From Mesorhizobium plurifarium (lineage in GTDB: Bacteria; Pseudomonadota; Alphaproteobacteria; Rhizobiales; Rhizobiaceae): a DNA stretch of 64,000 nt. Below are positions 7,259 to 15,646 of the stretch, piece after piece (the stretch's first letter is position 1; each line of letters starts with the position of its first letter). The stretch covers positions 488,206-552,205 of the forward strand of contig CCNB01000012.1 in NCBI GenBank assembly GCA_000824785.1. The letters run 5' to 3'. The notes beneath the pieces were generated by a model. That model searched no databases. It was not told the DNA's origin and saw nothing but the letters and a program-made list of their open reading frames with translations. The translations under genes were made by a program, and so were the position numbers.

Positions 7259-8107
7259 GTGGCGGAACAGGATTTGAGCTTGTCTAAGGAAGCCGAGGGG
7301 GCCGCGCCCTCCACCCGGGCGAAGCCGCTCAACGAATGCACCGCCTTGATCACGGGCTCCACCGCCGGTCTCGGGCAGGCGATGGCGGCTAGGCTTGCCG
7401 AGGCCGGATGCAGCGTCATGTTGCACGGGCTGGAAGACGCCGAGCAGATCGAAGCGCAACGCGATGACCTCGCCCGCAAGACGGGCGCCCGCGTGGCCTA
7501 CCACAAGGCCGATCTCTCGACGCGGTCGGGGGTCGAAGGGTTGATCAGCACCGCGATGTCGGTGCTCGGTCCGATCGACATCCTCGTCAACAATGCGGTC
7601 GTCCGGCACTTCGCGCCGGTCATGGATTTCCCGGCCGAGCAATGGGACCTTGCGCTCGCGGTCAACCTCTCCGCCGCGTTCCACGCCATCCGGCTTCTGC
7701 TTCCCGACATGCGCAGCCGGAATTTCGGCCGGATCTTCAACATCACCTCGGTCTACGGCATGCGCGGAACGACCGACCGCGTCGGCTATGTGACGACGAA
7801 GTCTGCTATCCTCGGCTTGACCCGCGCCGTGGCGCTGGAGAACCTGGACCGCGACGTGACCTGTCACAGTCTCTGCCCAGGCTCGGTGCTGACGCCGGGC
7901 ACGGAGGAACGGGTGGAGAGGCTGATGGCGGAGCGCGGCATCGATCGGACGGCGGCCGAGCGGCTGTTCCTCGAAGGCAAGCAGCCGGGCGGCAATTTCG
8001 TCTCGGCGCGGAGCATCTCCGACCTGCTCGTCTTCCTGTGCGGCCCCATCGCCCGCGACATGACCGGATCCGTGCTGCCGGTCGAGGCCGGCTGGCTGGC
8101 AAGTTGA
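7259..8107 (+). CDS. Short-chain dehydrogenase/reductase, SDR-B
   Basis: 282-residue SDR. Cofactor motif ITGSTAGLGQA, the NNAV variant of NNAG, Ser in NITSVYGMRG and catalytic YVTTK are all present; the C-terminus TGSVLPVEAGW replaces the usual VDGG. The N-terminal 25 residues before NECTALITG are probably unstructured. The start is uncertain: GTG 7259 gives the full length, and a TTG at 7277 is also possible. It is first in a unit with MBL-B, a beta-hydroxyacid dehydrogenase and MmgE/PrpD, under operator 4. Likely a second oxidoreductase step of the same pathway (inference). Confidence 0.87.
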   Translation: MAEQDLSLSKEAEGAAPSTRAKPLNECTALITGSTAGLGQAMAARLAEAGCSVMLHGLEDAEQIEAQRDDLARKTGARVAYHKADLSTRSGVEGLISTAMSVLGPIDILVNNAVVRHFAPVMDFPAEQWDLALAVNLSAAFHAIRLLLPDMRSRNFGRIFNITSVYGMRGTTDRVGYVTTKSAILGLTRAVALENLDRDVTCHSLCPGSVLTPGTEERVERLMAERGIDRTAAERLFLEGKQPGGNFVSARSISDLLVFLCGPIARDMTGSVLPVEAGWLAS

Positions 8108-8165
8108 ACCGGCGCTGAAGCAGACCGGCATGCTCGCGCGGGCACGGATCTGAAGGGAGCTATCC

Positions 8166-8966
8166 ATGGACGACCTCTACGAAGTCTACGCCATCCGTTA
8201 CGGCCACCACGACCGCAACGCGGCCGCGAATTTCATCGGCGGTGATCCGCATGACGGCCCGATGCCGCTCGACTATTTCGTCTGGGCGATCGTCGGCAAA
8301 TCGCGCACTTTCGTGTTCGATACGGGCTTCGACGCGAAAGTCGCGGACCGGCGCCAGCGCAACCTGCTGCGTCCCGTCGGCGAGGGACTGAAGATGATCG
8401 GCATCGATCCGGACAAGGTCGAGGACGTCATCATCTCGCACATGCATTTCGACCATGCCGGCAATCACGAGCTGTTCCCGAAAGCCCGCTACCACGTCCA
8501 GGACGTGGAAATGGCCTACTGCACGGGCCGCTGCATGTGCCACAATTATCTCAGGCATCCGTTCGACTATGAAGACGTGGCCAGCATGATCGGCAAGCTC
8601 TACGCCGGGCGTGTGACCTTCCATGACGGCGTTTCCGAGGTTGCGCCCAACCTCACTGTGCATCGTGTCGGCGGCCATTCGAAGGGCCTGCAGGTGATCC
8701 GGGTGAAGACGCGGCGCGGCTTTGTCGTGCTCGGCTCCGACGCATCGCATTTCTACGCCAACTTCGAGCAGAACAGACCTTTCCCGGTGCTGGAGAGCGC
8801 AACCGACATGCTGGACGGCTACGCCACCATGAAGAAGCTCGCCAGCACGCCGAACCACATCATCCCGGGCCACGATCCGCTGGTGCTCGCCCGCTATCCC
8901 GCCGCGCTGGCGGGCGTGGACGACATCGTGCGCCTCGACCTCGACCCGATCCCCGGGGCGCCGTGA
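8166..8966 (+). CDS. MBL-fold hydrolase, lactonase-like (MBL-B)
   Basis: 266 residues, a second AHL-lactonase-type metallohydrolase. Zinc motif HMHFDH is at 92-97, with DTGFD at 52-56, later ligands in VGGHSKG, LGSDASHFYAN and the C-terminal IIPGHDP. ATG 8166 follows GAAGGGAGC. It lies 58 nt after SDR-B and directly before the beta-hydroxyacid dehydrogenase. The SDR plus MBL pairing repeats that of SDR-A/MBL-A, consistent with oxidation to a lactone followed by ring opening (inference). An unusual Cys cluster, YCTGRCMCHN, follows the first metal motif. Confidence 0.86.
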   Translation: MDDLYEVYAIRYGHHDRNAAANFIGGDPHDGPMPLDYFVWAIVGKSRTFVFDTGFDAKVADRRQRNLLRPVGEGLKMIGIDPDKVEDVIISHMHFDHAGNHELFPKARYHVQDVEMAYCTGRCMCHNYLRHPFDYEDVASMIGKLYAGRVTFHDGVSEVAPNLTVHRVGGHSKGLQVIRVKTRRGFVVLGSDASHFYANFEQNRPFPVLESATDMLDGYATMKKLASTPNHIIPGHDPLVLARYPAALAGVDDIVRLDLDPIPGAP

Positions 8967-9036
8967 GCGCCCTTTGATCGACGGCCCTGACGGTCGAAAA
9001 TTCCGGGGCGTTCGTCACAATCGCATGGAGACGACA

Positions 9037-9945
9037 ATGAACAATCTCAAGCTCGGCCTGGCTGGCGCCGGCAGGATGGGAACGCCGATGGCGAAGCGCC
9101 TGCTGGCGGCCGGATACGGCGTCAGCGTCTATGACACCAACACCGCCGCCGTCGAGGCGCTGGCGGCTCTGGGCGCAGGCAAAGCCGCGACACCCGCCCA
9201 ACTGGCGAAGAGCTGCGACGTGGTGCTGCTTTCGCTGCCGACGCCGGAGATCGTGCAGGCCGTTTGCCTCGGCCCCGACGGGCTTGCTTCCGTGAAGGGC
9301 GCGCGCATCGTCATAGACCTTTCCACCACGGGGCCGCGGACGGAACGCCTCGTCGCGGAGGGCCTCAAGGCCGCCGGCATCGCGCTGGCCGACTGCCCGG
9401 TGAGCGGTGGGGTGGGCGGCGCTGAAAAGGGCACGCTGGCGATGATGGCCGCCTGCGACGACGCGACGATGGAAACGATCCGCCCGATCCTCGAAACGCT
9501 CGGCAAACCGGTCCATGTCGGCCTGGAGCCCGGCATGGGCCAGATGATCAAGGTGATCAACAACCTGATGTCGGTGACGGCCTTGTCGATCGCATCGGAA
9601 GCGCTTGTGCTCGGCACCAAGGCCGGGCTCGATCCGGACGTGATGCTCGAGGTCATCAATTCGGGCAGCGGCAGCTCCAACGCAACGCTGACGAAGATCC
9701 CGAAATTCGTGCTTACCCGCGGCTTCGATTTCGGCTTCGCCATCGGGCTGTCGGCCAAGGACATCCGCCTCTGCCTCGAAGAGAGCGACGCGCTGGGCGT
9801 GCCGATGATCGTCGGCGGCGCGGTGCGACAATTGCTGACCGTGGCGAAGAGTGACCTCGGCGCGGATGCGGACCTGACCGAGATCATCAAGCCGATCGAA
9901 GGTTGGGCCGGCGTGACGGTTGCCGGCAAGAAGGCCCAGCCCTGA
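9037..9945 (+). CDS. 3-hydroxyisobutyrate/tartronate-semialdehyde-type dehydrogenase
   Basis: NAD(P)-dependent beta-hydroxyacid dehydrogenase of 302 residues. N-terminal Rossmann motif GLAGAGRMGTPMA, substrate-binding DCPVSGGVGGAEKGTLAMM and the catalytic Lys in GQMIKVINNLM all match the family. Start ATG 9037 is set by GGAG 6 nt upstream; ATG 9025 and an earlier frame start at 8974 are less likely. In catabolism such enzymes act on small hydroxyacids or semialdehydes such as tartronate semialdehyde or 3-hydroxyisobutyrate. Its place between a lactonase and MmgE/PrpD suggests a late step in the pathway. Confidence 0.9.
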   Translation: MNNLKLGLAGAGRMGTPMAKRLLAAGYGVSVYDTNTAAVEALAALGAGKAATPAQLAKSCDVVLLSLPTPEIVQAVCLGPDGLASVKGARIVIDLSTTGPRTERLVAEGLKAAGIALADCPVSGGVGGAEKGTLAMMAACDDATMETIRPILETLGKPVHVGLEPGMGQMIKVINNLMSVTALSIASEALVLGTKAGLDPDVMLEVINSGSGSSNATLTKIPKFVLTRGFDFGFAIGLSAKDIRLCLEESDALGVPMIVGGAVRQLLTVAKSDLGADADLTEIIKPIEGWAGVTVAGKKAQP

Positions 9946-9965
9946 CGCCGGCCGGAACGCATCCG

Positions 9966-11339
9966 ATGAGCACCCCTTCCCCTAAGGCGATTGCCCCGGG
10001 CCTGTCGCGCCGGCTCGCGGCGTTCGTGCGCAATTCGCAATGGAGCGACGTGCCGGAACCGGTGCGCGAGCATGCGCTGCGCGCCCTCTTCAACGGCGTC
10101 GGCACCGCGCTTGGCGGCTCGTCCGACCAGGCGATCCTGCGCCTCGCGGCAAGCCTCGCGCCCTTCTCCGCCGGCGAAGCCGCGACCGTGATCGGTCATG
10201 CCACGCGGCGCGATGCTCCGACCGCGGCGTTCCTCAACGCGGCGTCGATGAACGTGTTCGACTTCGACGATACCCATCAAGGCACGATCATCCACCCGAC
10301 CGCGCCCGTGGCGCCCGTCGTCCTTGCCCTCGCCGAAACCCGGCCGGTCAGCGGGACGGAGCTCCTGCATGCCTTCGTTCTTGGCGTGGAAGTAACCTGC
10401 CGGATCGGCAACGCGATCTCGCCGGGTCACTACAATCGCGGCTGGCACATCACCTCGACCTGCGGGATCTTCGGCGCCGCCGCGGCCGCGGCGAAGCTGC
10501 TTGATCTTACCCAGGAGGAAATCCTCTGGGCCTTCGGCAATGCATCGGCCCAGGCATCGGGCCTCGTCGAGACACTGGGTTTCATGGCCAAGAGCGTCGG
10601 CGTCGGCACCGCCGCACGTGGAGGCCTGCTCGCGGCGCTGATGGCGAAGGCTGGGGTCGAAGGACCGCCAATGCCGCTCGAAGGTCCGCGCGGTTTCCTC
10701 AAAGTGTTGTGCGACGCGCCGCAGCCCGAGCTGATCGAGCGCGGGCTGGGCAGGGACTGGGAAAACCTGCGCAACATGTTCAAGCCATATCCCTGCGGCG
10801 TGGTGCTCAACCCCGTCATCGACGCCTGCCTCAATCTCGGCCGAAAGCCGGATTTCTCCGTCGATCTCGTCAGCGACATCACCGTGCGCGGCTGCCCGCT
10901 GCTCAAGGCGCGCGCCGATAGGCCCGACGTCACCACGGGCAGGGAAGCACAGGTCAGCGCGCAGCATGCCATCGCCGTTGCCCTGTTGCGCGGCACGGCG
11001 GGCGCGGCCGATTTCAGCGACGCGGCGGTGGACGATCCTGACGTGAAGGCGTTGCGCGCCAAGGTGCGCCCGATCGAGACGGACGAAGCCATGCCGGTCG
11101 AGGCAGCCTATGTCTCCGTCCACTGCAGCGACGGGTCGCATTTCGAAATGAGCGAGCTCGCCGCCACCGGCAGTCCGGCGCGGCCGATGACGGACGCCGC
11201 GCTGCGCGACAAATTCGCCGCCCTCGCCGAGTACGGTTGCCGAACAATCGACGCGGGCGCGCTTGCCGACAGGCTGTGGGCGCTGCGCGACATCCGCGAC
11301 GTCGGTTCGATCATGGCGCTGGCCAGGCCGAAGGCGTAG
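9966..11339 (+). CDS. MmgE/PrpD family protein (dehydratase/isomerase-like)
   Basis: 457 residues, the full family length. It contains the hallmark FDFDDTH and the family's KPYPCG, with the all-helical N-terminal domain and a mixed C-terminal domain. Characterised relatives are 2-methylcitrate dehydratase (PrpD), cis-aconitate decarboxylase and iminodisuccinate epimerase, so the reaction on this substrate is probably a dehydration, decarboxylation or epimerisation but cannot be specified. ATG 9966 is 20 nt after the preceding stop. It is last gene of the 7259-11339 unit and ends in a hairpin shared with the convergent LysR gene. No prpB/prpC neighbours, so a methylcitrate role is unlikely. 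Confidence 0.88.
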   Translation: MSTPSPKAIAPGLSRRLAAFVRNSQWSDVPEPVREHALRALFNGVGTALGGSSDQAILRLAASLAPFSAGEAATVIGHATRRDAPTAAFLNAASMNVFDFDDTHQGTIIHPTAPVAPVVLALAETRPVSGTELLHAFVLGVEVTCRIGNAISPGHYNRGWHITSTCGIFGAAAAAAKLLDLTQEEILWAFGNASAQASGLVETLGFMAKSVGVGTAARGGLLAALMAKAGVEGPPMPLEGPRGFLKVLCDAPQPELIERGLGRDWENLRNMFKPYPCGVVLNPVIDACLNLGRKPDFSVDLVSDITVRGCPLLKARADRPDVTTGREAQVSAQHAIAVALLRGTAGAADFSDAAVDDPDVKALRAKVRPIETDEAMPVEAAYVSVHCSDGSHFEMSELAATGSPARPMTDAALRDKFAALAEYGCRTIDAGALADRLWALRDIRDVGSIMALARPKA

Positions 11340-11344
11340 ACGAC

Positions 11345-11378
11345 AAGCCGCCGCACCACCTCAGCGTTGCGGCGGCTT
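11345..11378. terminator. Hairpin between convergent MmgE/PrpD and LysR genes
   Basis: Perfect 11-bp inverted repeat (AAGCCGCCGCA, 12-nt loop, TGCGGCGGCTT) just after the plus-strand stop and overlapping the last codons of the minus-strand LysR gene. It ends in TT with no longer T-run, so it is a plausible but weak bidirectional terminator. Confidence 0.5.
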
Positions 11379-12284
11379 CCAGACATGGGTGGAGATGATA
11401 TCCCTCAGCTCCGTGCGCACGGCGCGGAACAGCGGACGGAATGTCGAGGACATTGGCTTCTGCGACGAGGTCGCGAGGATGAGCTTGCGCGTGATCTGCG
11501 GCTCGAATGGCCAGACCTCGATGCGGCCGGCTTCGGCAAGCAGATGCACCGAGGCATAGGGCAGGACCGTATAGCCGCCGCCCTCCTCAACAAGCAGCAG
11601 GGTCGACGGCATCGCTTCCAATTCCATCTCGATGCGCGGATAGATGCCGTGCTCGGCGACGATGTTGTCGATCAGCCGGCGCAGGCCATGCGGGCGGCTT
11701 GGCAGGATCATCGGCAGTTCCGCCAGCACGCCGAGGCCGACCGGGCCGCGCGGCAGCGCTGGTTCGGCCAGCGCAGGACCGATCAGGAAAAGCTCGTCAT
11801 CGGCGAGCGGCTCGGTCAGCACCGAAGGATGATTGGGCGAGTTGTAGAGCACCGCCGCATCAATACGGCCGGCGATCAGCCACTCCAGGATGTGACCGCT
11901 GAAGCCCTCGATGACCTGCAGAGCGACGTTCGGGAACTCGTTCTTGATCTTCTTGACCAGCGGCACCGTCAGCACCGTCCCGACGGAGGGCGGGACGCCG
12001 AGCACCAGCCTGCCGCGCGGCGAGGCCCTCAGATTGGACACGGCATTCTGCGCGAGCCGCATGCGCTCGACGATCTCGTCGGCATGCGATTTCAGGAGCA
12101 CTCCTGCTTCGGTCATCACCACACCGCGACCGTTGCGGTGGAACAATTCGACGCCCAGCTCCTCCTCGAGCCCGCGGATATGGCGCGTGATCATCGGCTG
12201 GGTGACGTTGAGGTCGAGGGCGGCTTTCGAAAAGCTGCCCGCCGCGCCGACCGCGATGAAGACCTGAAGCTGCTTCGTGTCCAA
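11361..12284 (-). CDS. LysR-family transcriptional regulator
   Basis: 307 residues. The N-terminal winged HTH is MDTKQLQVFIAVGAAGSFSK followed by AALDLNVTQPMITRHIRGLEEELGV; the effector domain starts near GRLVLGVPPSVG. It resembles the Nac/Cbl-like subgroup. It is encoded 53 nt after the SMP-30 gene and is the last gene of the ten-gene minus-strand run from 22089, so it may be made with the enzymes it controls. An AT-rich inverted repeat at 22151-22178 upstream of that run is a candidate binding region (inference). Confidence 0.9.
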   Translation of the reverse strand: MDTKQLQVFIAVGAAGSFSKAALDLNVTQPMITRHIRGLEEELGVELFHRNGRGVVMTEAGVLLKSHADEIVERMRLAQNAVSNLRASPRGRLVLGVPPSVGTVLTVPLVKKIKNEFPNVALQVIEGFSGHILEWLIAGRIDAAVLYNSPNHPSVLTEPLADDELFLIGPALAEPALPRGPVGLGVLAELPMILPSRPHGLRRLIDNIVAEHGIYPRIEMELEAMPSTLLLVEEGGGYTVLPYASVHLLAEAGRIEVWPFEPQITRKLILATSSQKPMSSTFRPLFRAVRTELRDIISTHVWKPPQR

Positions 12285-12337
12285 CTCAAACCACCCAACC
12301 CGCCGCCGGGCGGTTCCCTGCCCGAAGCTTTCGATCC

Positions 12338-13252
12338 CTACATGCGGAACGGATATTTCAGCCCGCGCACATTCAGGAACACGGCATAGACCGAAGTCGT
12401 CGCCGTGATGAACAGCCGATTGTGCCGCGCACCGCCAAATGCGACGTTCGCCACCATTTCCGGCACCAGGATCTTGCCGATCAATTCACCGGCCGGCGTG
12501 TGGCACTGGACACCGTCCCAGGCGCTGATCCAGAGGTTGCCGGCGATATCGACACGGAACCCGTCCGGAATGCCCGGCGATATTTCAGCGAAGACGCGCG
12601 AATTTACCAGCCTGTCGCCGGCAACGTCAAACGACCTGACATGATGTGGCGCGCTGCGGTCGGTCAGATAACCGGAATCGGCAATGTAGAGCGTCTTCTC
12701 GTCGGGCGAGAAGGCAAGGCCGTTGGGCATCGAGAAATCGTCGGCGACGACGCTGATGCGGCTGGATTGCGGATCGATGCGGTAGACGCGGCAGCCGGGC
12801 TGCTCCTGATCGGCCCGGCGCCCAACATAATCGGAGATGATGCCGTAGTTGGGATCGGTGAACCAGACGCTGCCGTCCGACTTGACCACCACGTCGTTCG
12901 GTGAGTTGAGCCGCTTGCCTTCGAAGGAGTCGGCGAGCACTGTGATCGAGCCGTCCCATTCGGTGCGCACCACGCGACGTTCGCCCTGAATGCAGGTGAC
13001 GAGCCTGCCCTCTCGATCGCGCGTGCTGCCGTTCGGGTTGGCGACATTGCCGCGGAACAGCGAAACCGCGCCGGTCTCCTCGTCCCAGCGCAGCATGCGG
13101 TCATTGGGGATATCGCTCCACACCAGCGTGCGCAGGTCGGCGAAATAGACCGGCCCTTCCGCCCAGCGGTTGCCGGTGTGCAGCGTTTCGAGGAAGGCGA
13201 CCGGATCGATAAGGTCGCCGAAGCGCGGGTCGATGATCTCGTAGCAGGACAT
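12338..13252 (-). CDS. SMP-30/gluconolactonase-family lactonase
   Basis: 304-residue six-bladed beta-propeller hydrolase. Visible metal-site phrases are EGPVYFADLRTLVWSDIPND near the N-terminus, NSPNDVVVKSDGSVWFTDPN in the middle, and NGLAFSPDEKTLYIADSG and DGFRVDIAGNLWISAWDGV toward the end. The family hydrolyses aldonolactones with a divalent metal. It follows the aldehyde dehydrogenase in the catabolic operon and would open the lactone made by the GMC dehydrogenase or an SDR (inference). ATG 13252 is preceded by a 78-nt gap holding a hairpin. Confidence 0.92.
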   Translation of the reverse strand: MSCYEIIDPRFGDLIDPVAFLETLHTGNRWAEGPVYFADLRTLVWSDIPNDRMLRWDEETGAVSLFRGNVANPNGSTRDREGRLVTCIQGERRVVRTEWDGSITVLADSFEGKRLNSPNDVVVKSDGSVWFTDPNYGIISDYVGRRADQEQPGCRVYRIDPQSSRISVVADDFSMPNGLAFSPDEKTLYIADSGYLTDRSAPHHVRSFDVAGDRLVNSRVFAEISPGIPDGFRVDIAGNLWISAWDGVQCHTPAGELIGKILVPEMVANVAFGGARHNRLFITATTSVYAVFLNVRGLKYPFRM

Positions 13253-13287
13253 CGGCGGTCTCGCTTATGCGCGGATGGCAATGGTCT

Positions 13288-13330
13288 GGATTGGCGAACC
13301 GGGCGGTGACCCCTTCCGATCCGCCAATCC
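13288..13330 (-). other. Intercistronic hairpin after aldehyde dehydrogenase
   Basis: Nine-bp arms GGATTGGCG (13288-13296) and CGCCAATCC (13322-13330), abutting the aldehyde dehydrogenase stop. It lies inside the operon before the SMP-30 gene and could be a partial terminator or an mRNA 3'-end stabiliser. Confidence 0.45.
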
Positions 13331-14830
13331 TCAGCGCTGGACGAATGGAGCCGGAATGGAATTTCCGGCGTCGATCCAGACGCTCTTTTCCTGGAGATAT
13401 TCGTAGATGGCGGTGCGGCCGTTTTCCCGACCGAAACCTGACTGCTTGTAGCCGCCAAAGGGCGAGAGATAGCTCGTCGCGCGGTACATGTTGACCCAGA
13501 CGATGCCCGCTTCCAGCCGGTCCGGCAGCCGGATGCCCCGCCCGATGTCCTGCGTCCACAAGCCGGCGGCGAGGCCGTAGATGCTGTCATTGGCGATGGC
13601 AACGGCTTCGTCCTCGTCCTCGAACGGGATGATCGAAAGGACGGGACCGAACACCTCTTCCTGGGCGATGCGCATCGACTGGCTGACATTGCCGAAGATA
13701 GTCGGCTCGACGAACCAGCCATCGGCGATCGCCTTGTCCTCGGGCACCTTGCCGCCGAGCAGTTGGAGAGCGCCCTCATCTCGGGCGATGCCGATATAGT
13801 CGAGGACCTTCTTGCGTTGCGGCAGCGTGGTGATCGGGCCGACCTGGGTATCCGGGTCGAGCGGATCGCCGATCCTGGCGGTCTTCGCGAACGCGACCAG
13901 CTTTTCGACCACCTGATCGTAGACGGAGCGCTGCACCAGCGCGCGCGAGCCGGCGATGCAGGTCTGGCCGGTCGCGGCGAAGATGCCCGAGACCAGCCCG
14001 GGGATCGCGGCCTCCAGCTTGGCGTCGGCGAAAACGATGTTCGCCGACTTGCCGCCGAGCTCCAGCGTCACCTTCTTCAAGCCGCCGGCCGCGGCCTGGT
14101 AGACGCGCCGGCCGGTGGCGTCGCCGCCGGTGAAGGCGACTTTCGCCACGCGCGGATGGGTGACCATACGATCGCCGATCTCATGGCCAAAGCCGGTTAT
14201 GATGTTGACGACGCCTTTCGGGAAGCCCGCTTTCTCGAACAGCCTTCCGAAGAAGAGCGCCGAAACCGATGAGAATTCCGAAGGCTTCCACACGACGGTG
14301 TTGCCGGCCGCCAGCGCCGGCGCCAGCTTCCAGGTCGCCAGCATCAGCGGCGAGTTCCATGGCGTGATCGCCGCCACGACACCCAGAGGCTCGAGCTTGG
14401 TGTAGTTGAAGACGCCGGGCTTATCGATCGGGATGACGCGCCCCTCGATCTTGTCGGCCAGCCCGCCAAAGAAGCGGAACCATTGCGGAATGTATTTGCA
14501 CTGCATCCGCATTTCGTTGATGAGCTTGCCGTTGTCCCGCGTCTCGAGGACGGCAAGGTTTTCCGCCTCCTCGGCGACGAGGTCGGCAAAGCGCGCCATG
14601 ATCTGGCCGCGCGCGCTCGCTGTCATAGACCGCCATTCCCCCCGGAAGGCCTGTGAGGCGGCCTCGACGGCCGCATCGACATCGGCGACGCCCGCGCGCG
14701 GAACAAGCGCCCAGGCCTTGCCGGTGAAGGGATCGAAGGACTCGAAATACTCGCCCGACGCCGCGGCGGCCCAGCGGCCGCCGATCAGCATGGCAAGCTT
14801 GTCCTCGGCGAGCGGCGGACGCTGGATCAT
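13331..14830 (-). CDS. Aldehyde dehydrogenase (NAD(P)-dependent)
   Basis: 499 residues, the normal ALDH size. Conserved segments include ITPWNSPLMLATWKLAPALA, the Glu motif VTLELGGKSANIVFADA, the nucleophile Cys in ATGQTCIAGSRA, EEVFGPVLSIIPFED and the C-terminal SPFGGYKQSGFGREN. Start ATG 14830 overlaps the CMD-like stop as ATGA (14827-14830); the longer frame to 15076 runs through that gene in another frame and is not used. It would oxidise an aldehyde intermediate of the pathway to the acid. Substrate unknown. Confidence 0.93.
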   Translation of the reverse strand: MIQRPPLAEDKLAMLIGGRWAAAASGEYFESFDPFTGKAWALVPRAGVADVDAAVEAASQAFRGEWRSMTASARGQIMARFADLVAEEAENLAVLETRDNGKLINEMRMQCKYIPQWFRFFGGLADKIEGRVIPIDKPGVFNYTKLEPLGVVAAITPWNSPLMLATWKLAPALAAGNTVVWKPSEFSSVSALFFGRLFEKAGFPKGVVNIITGFGHEIGDRMVTHPRVAKVAFTGGDATGRRVYQAAAGGLKKVTLELGGKSANIVFADAKLEAAIPGLVSGIFAATGQTCIAGSRALVQRSVYDQVVEKLVAFAKTARIGDPLDPDTQVGPITTLPQRKKVLDYIGIARDEGALQLLGGKVPEDKAIADGWFVEPTIFGNVSQSMRIAQEEVFGPVLSIIPFEDEDEAVAIANDSIYGLAAGLWTQDIGRGIRLPDRLEAGIVWVNMYRATSYLSPFGGYKQSGFGRENGRTAIYEYLQEKSVWIDAGNSIPAPFVQR

Positions 14831-15204
14831 GCGCCGATTTCCTGCAGGGCCTCGCGGGCGTTGCGGAAGGCGTCGACGCCGGCCGGCACGCCGGCATAGA
14901 TCGCGACCTGCAGCAGCACCTCGCGGATCTCGTCCTTGGTGACGCCGTTGCGGATCGCGCCCTTGACGTGCATCTTCAGTTCGTGCGGCCGGTTGAGCGA
15001 GGCCAGCATGGCGAGGTTCAGCATGCTGCGCGTCTTGCGGTCGAGCGTCTCGCGGCCCCATACGGCGCCCCAGCAATATTCGGTCACCAGCTCCTGCATC
15101 GGACGATTGAAATCGTCGGCGCTGGCGAAGGATTTCTCCACGAACTCGGCGCCGAGCACCGCCTTGCGGATCTCGAAGCCCTTGTCGAACATGTCCTTAC
15201 CCAT
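14827..15204 (-). CDS. Carboxymuconolactone decarboxylase (CMD)/AhpD-fold protein
   Basis: 125 residues, the size of PcaC. It has the family helix ETLDRKTRSMLNLAMLASLN, then ELKMHVKGAIRNGVTKDEIREVLLQ. The Cys pair (CxxC) of AhpD peroxidase relatives is absent, which points to the PcaC-like decarboxylase or isomerase side. ATG 15204 follows AAAGGAAT. No other protocatechuate genes are near, so aromatic degradation is not supported; it probably acts on an intermediate of this operon's pathway. Confidence 0.85.
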   Translation of the reverse strand: MGKDMFDKGFEIRKAVLGAEFVEKSFASADDFNRPMQELVTEYCWGAVWGRETLDRKTRSMLNLAMLASLNRPHELKMHVKGAIRNGVTKDEIREVLLQVAIYAGVPAGVDAFRNAREALQEIGA

Positions 15205-15237
15205 GAGGTTATTCCTTTCTGGTCTGCTTGGGAGGGA

Positions 15238-15645
15238 TCAGAGGCCGGGTGTCGGCCGGTATTTGCGACCACGCGCCAGCACATGGCCGAGCGAGCCGTC
15301 GGTTAGGTAGACCTGGGTGGCCTTGGAATCGTACTGCACGCTTTCCTGGCCGGGATAGCCGAGCAGCTCGCGCACGCGCGGGTTCATGTAATAGGTGCAG
15401 ATGGCGATCGTCGTGACGGCCGAGAAGGCGGCGCCATCTTCCTTGTTGAGCCTTTCGAGATGCGCTTCCGCGCTCAACGCCGGATCGCCATCGAGCCCTC
15501 GATCGAACCCTTCCTTGAGGTCGACACGAAAATCGAGCGCCTTTTCGGCATCGGCGAAGCTGCAGACCGAACCGAACGCCGGCATGTCGCCATGCGCCGG
15601 AATGAGGAAATCCGCCAAGGCGAGGAAAGTCTTGTCCTTGCTCAT
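15238..15645 (-). CDS. Gluconate 2-dehydrogenase subunit 3-like small subunit
   Basis: 135 residues, start MSKDKTFLALADFLIPAHGD. The PAHGDMPAFG region and the later YYMNPRVRELLGYPGQ match the small subunit that partners GMC dehydrogenases. In most characterised systems it carries a Tat signal that takes the flavoprotein across the membrane. Here no twin-arginine or other signal is visible, so the complex may be cytoplasmic. The start lies 1 nt after the GMC stop, so production is coupled. No cytochrome c subunit gene follows. Confidence 0.78.
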   Translation of the reverse strand: MSKDKTFLALADFLIPAHGDMPAFGSVCSFADAEKALDFRVDLKEGFDRGLDGDPALSAEAHLERLNKEDGAAFSAVTTIAICTYYMNPRVRELLGYPGQESVQYDSKATQVYLTDGSLGHVLARGRKYRPTPGL

Positions 15646-15646
15646 C

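Noticed and set aside
9129..11141. 670-codon minus-strand frame opposite the dehydrogenase and MmgE/PrpD genes
   Set aside because: Spans two real genes on the other strand with strong family motifs; composition (Arg/Asp/His-rich) is that of a codon shadow.
14827..15204. Protocatechuate branch (PcaC) assignment
   Set aside because: No pcaB, pcaD, pcaG/H or aromatic transporter nearby; only the fold is supported.
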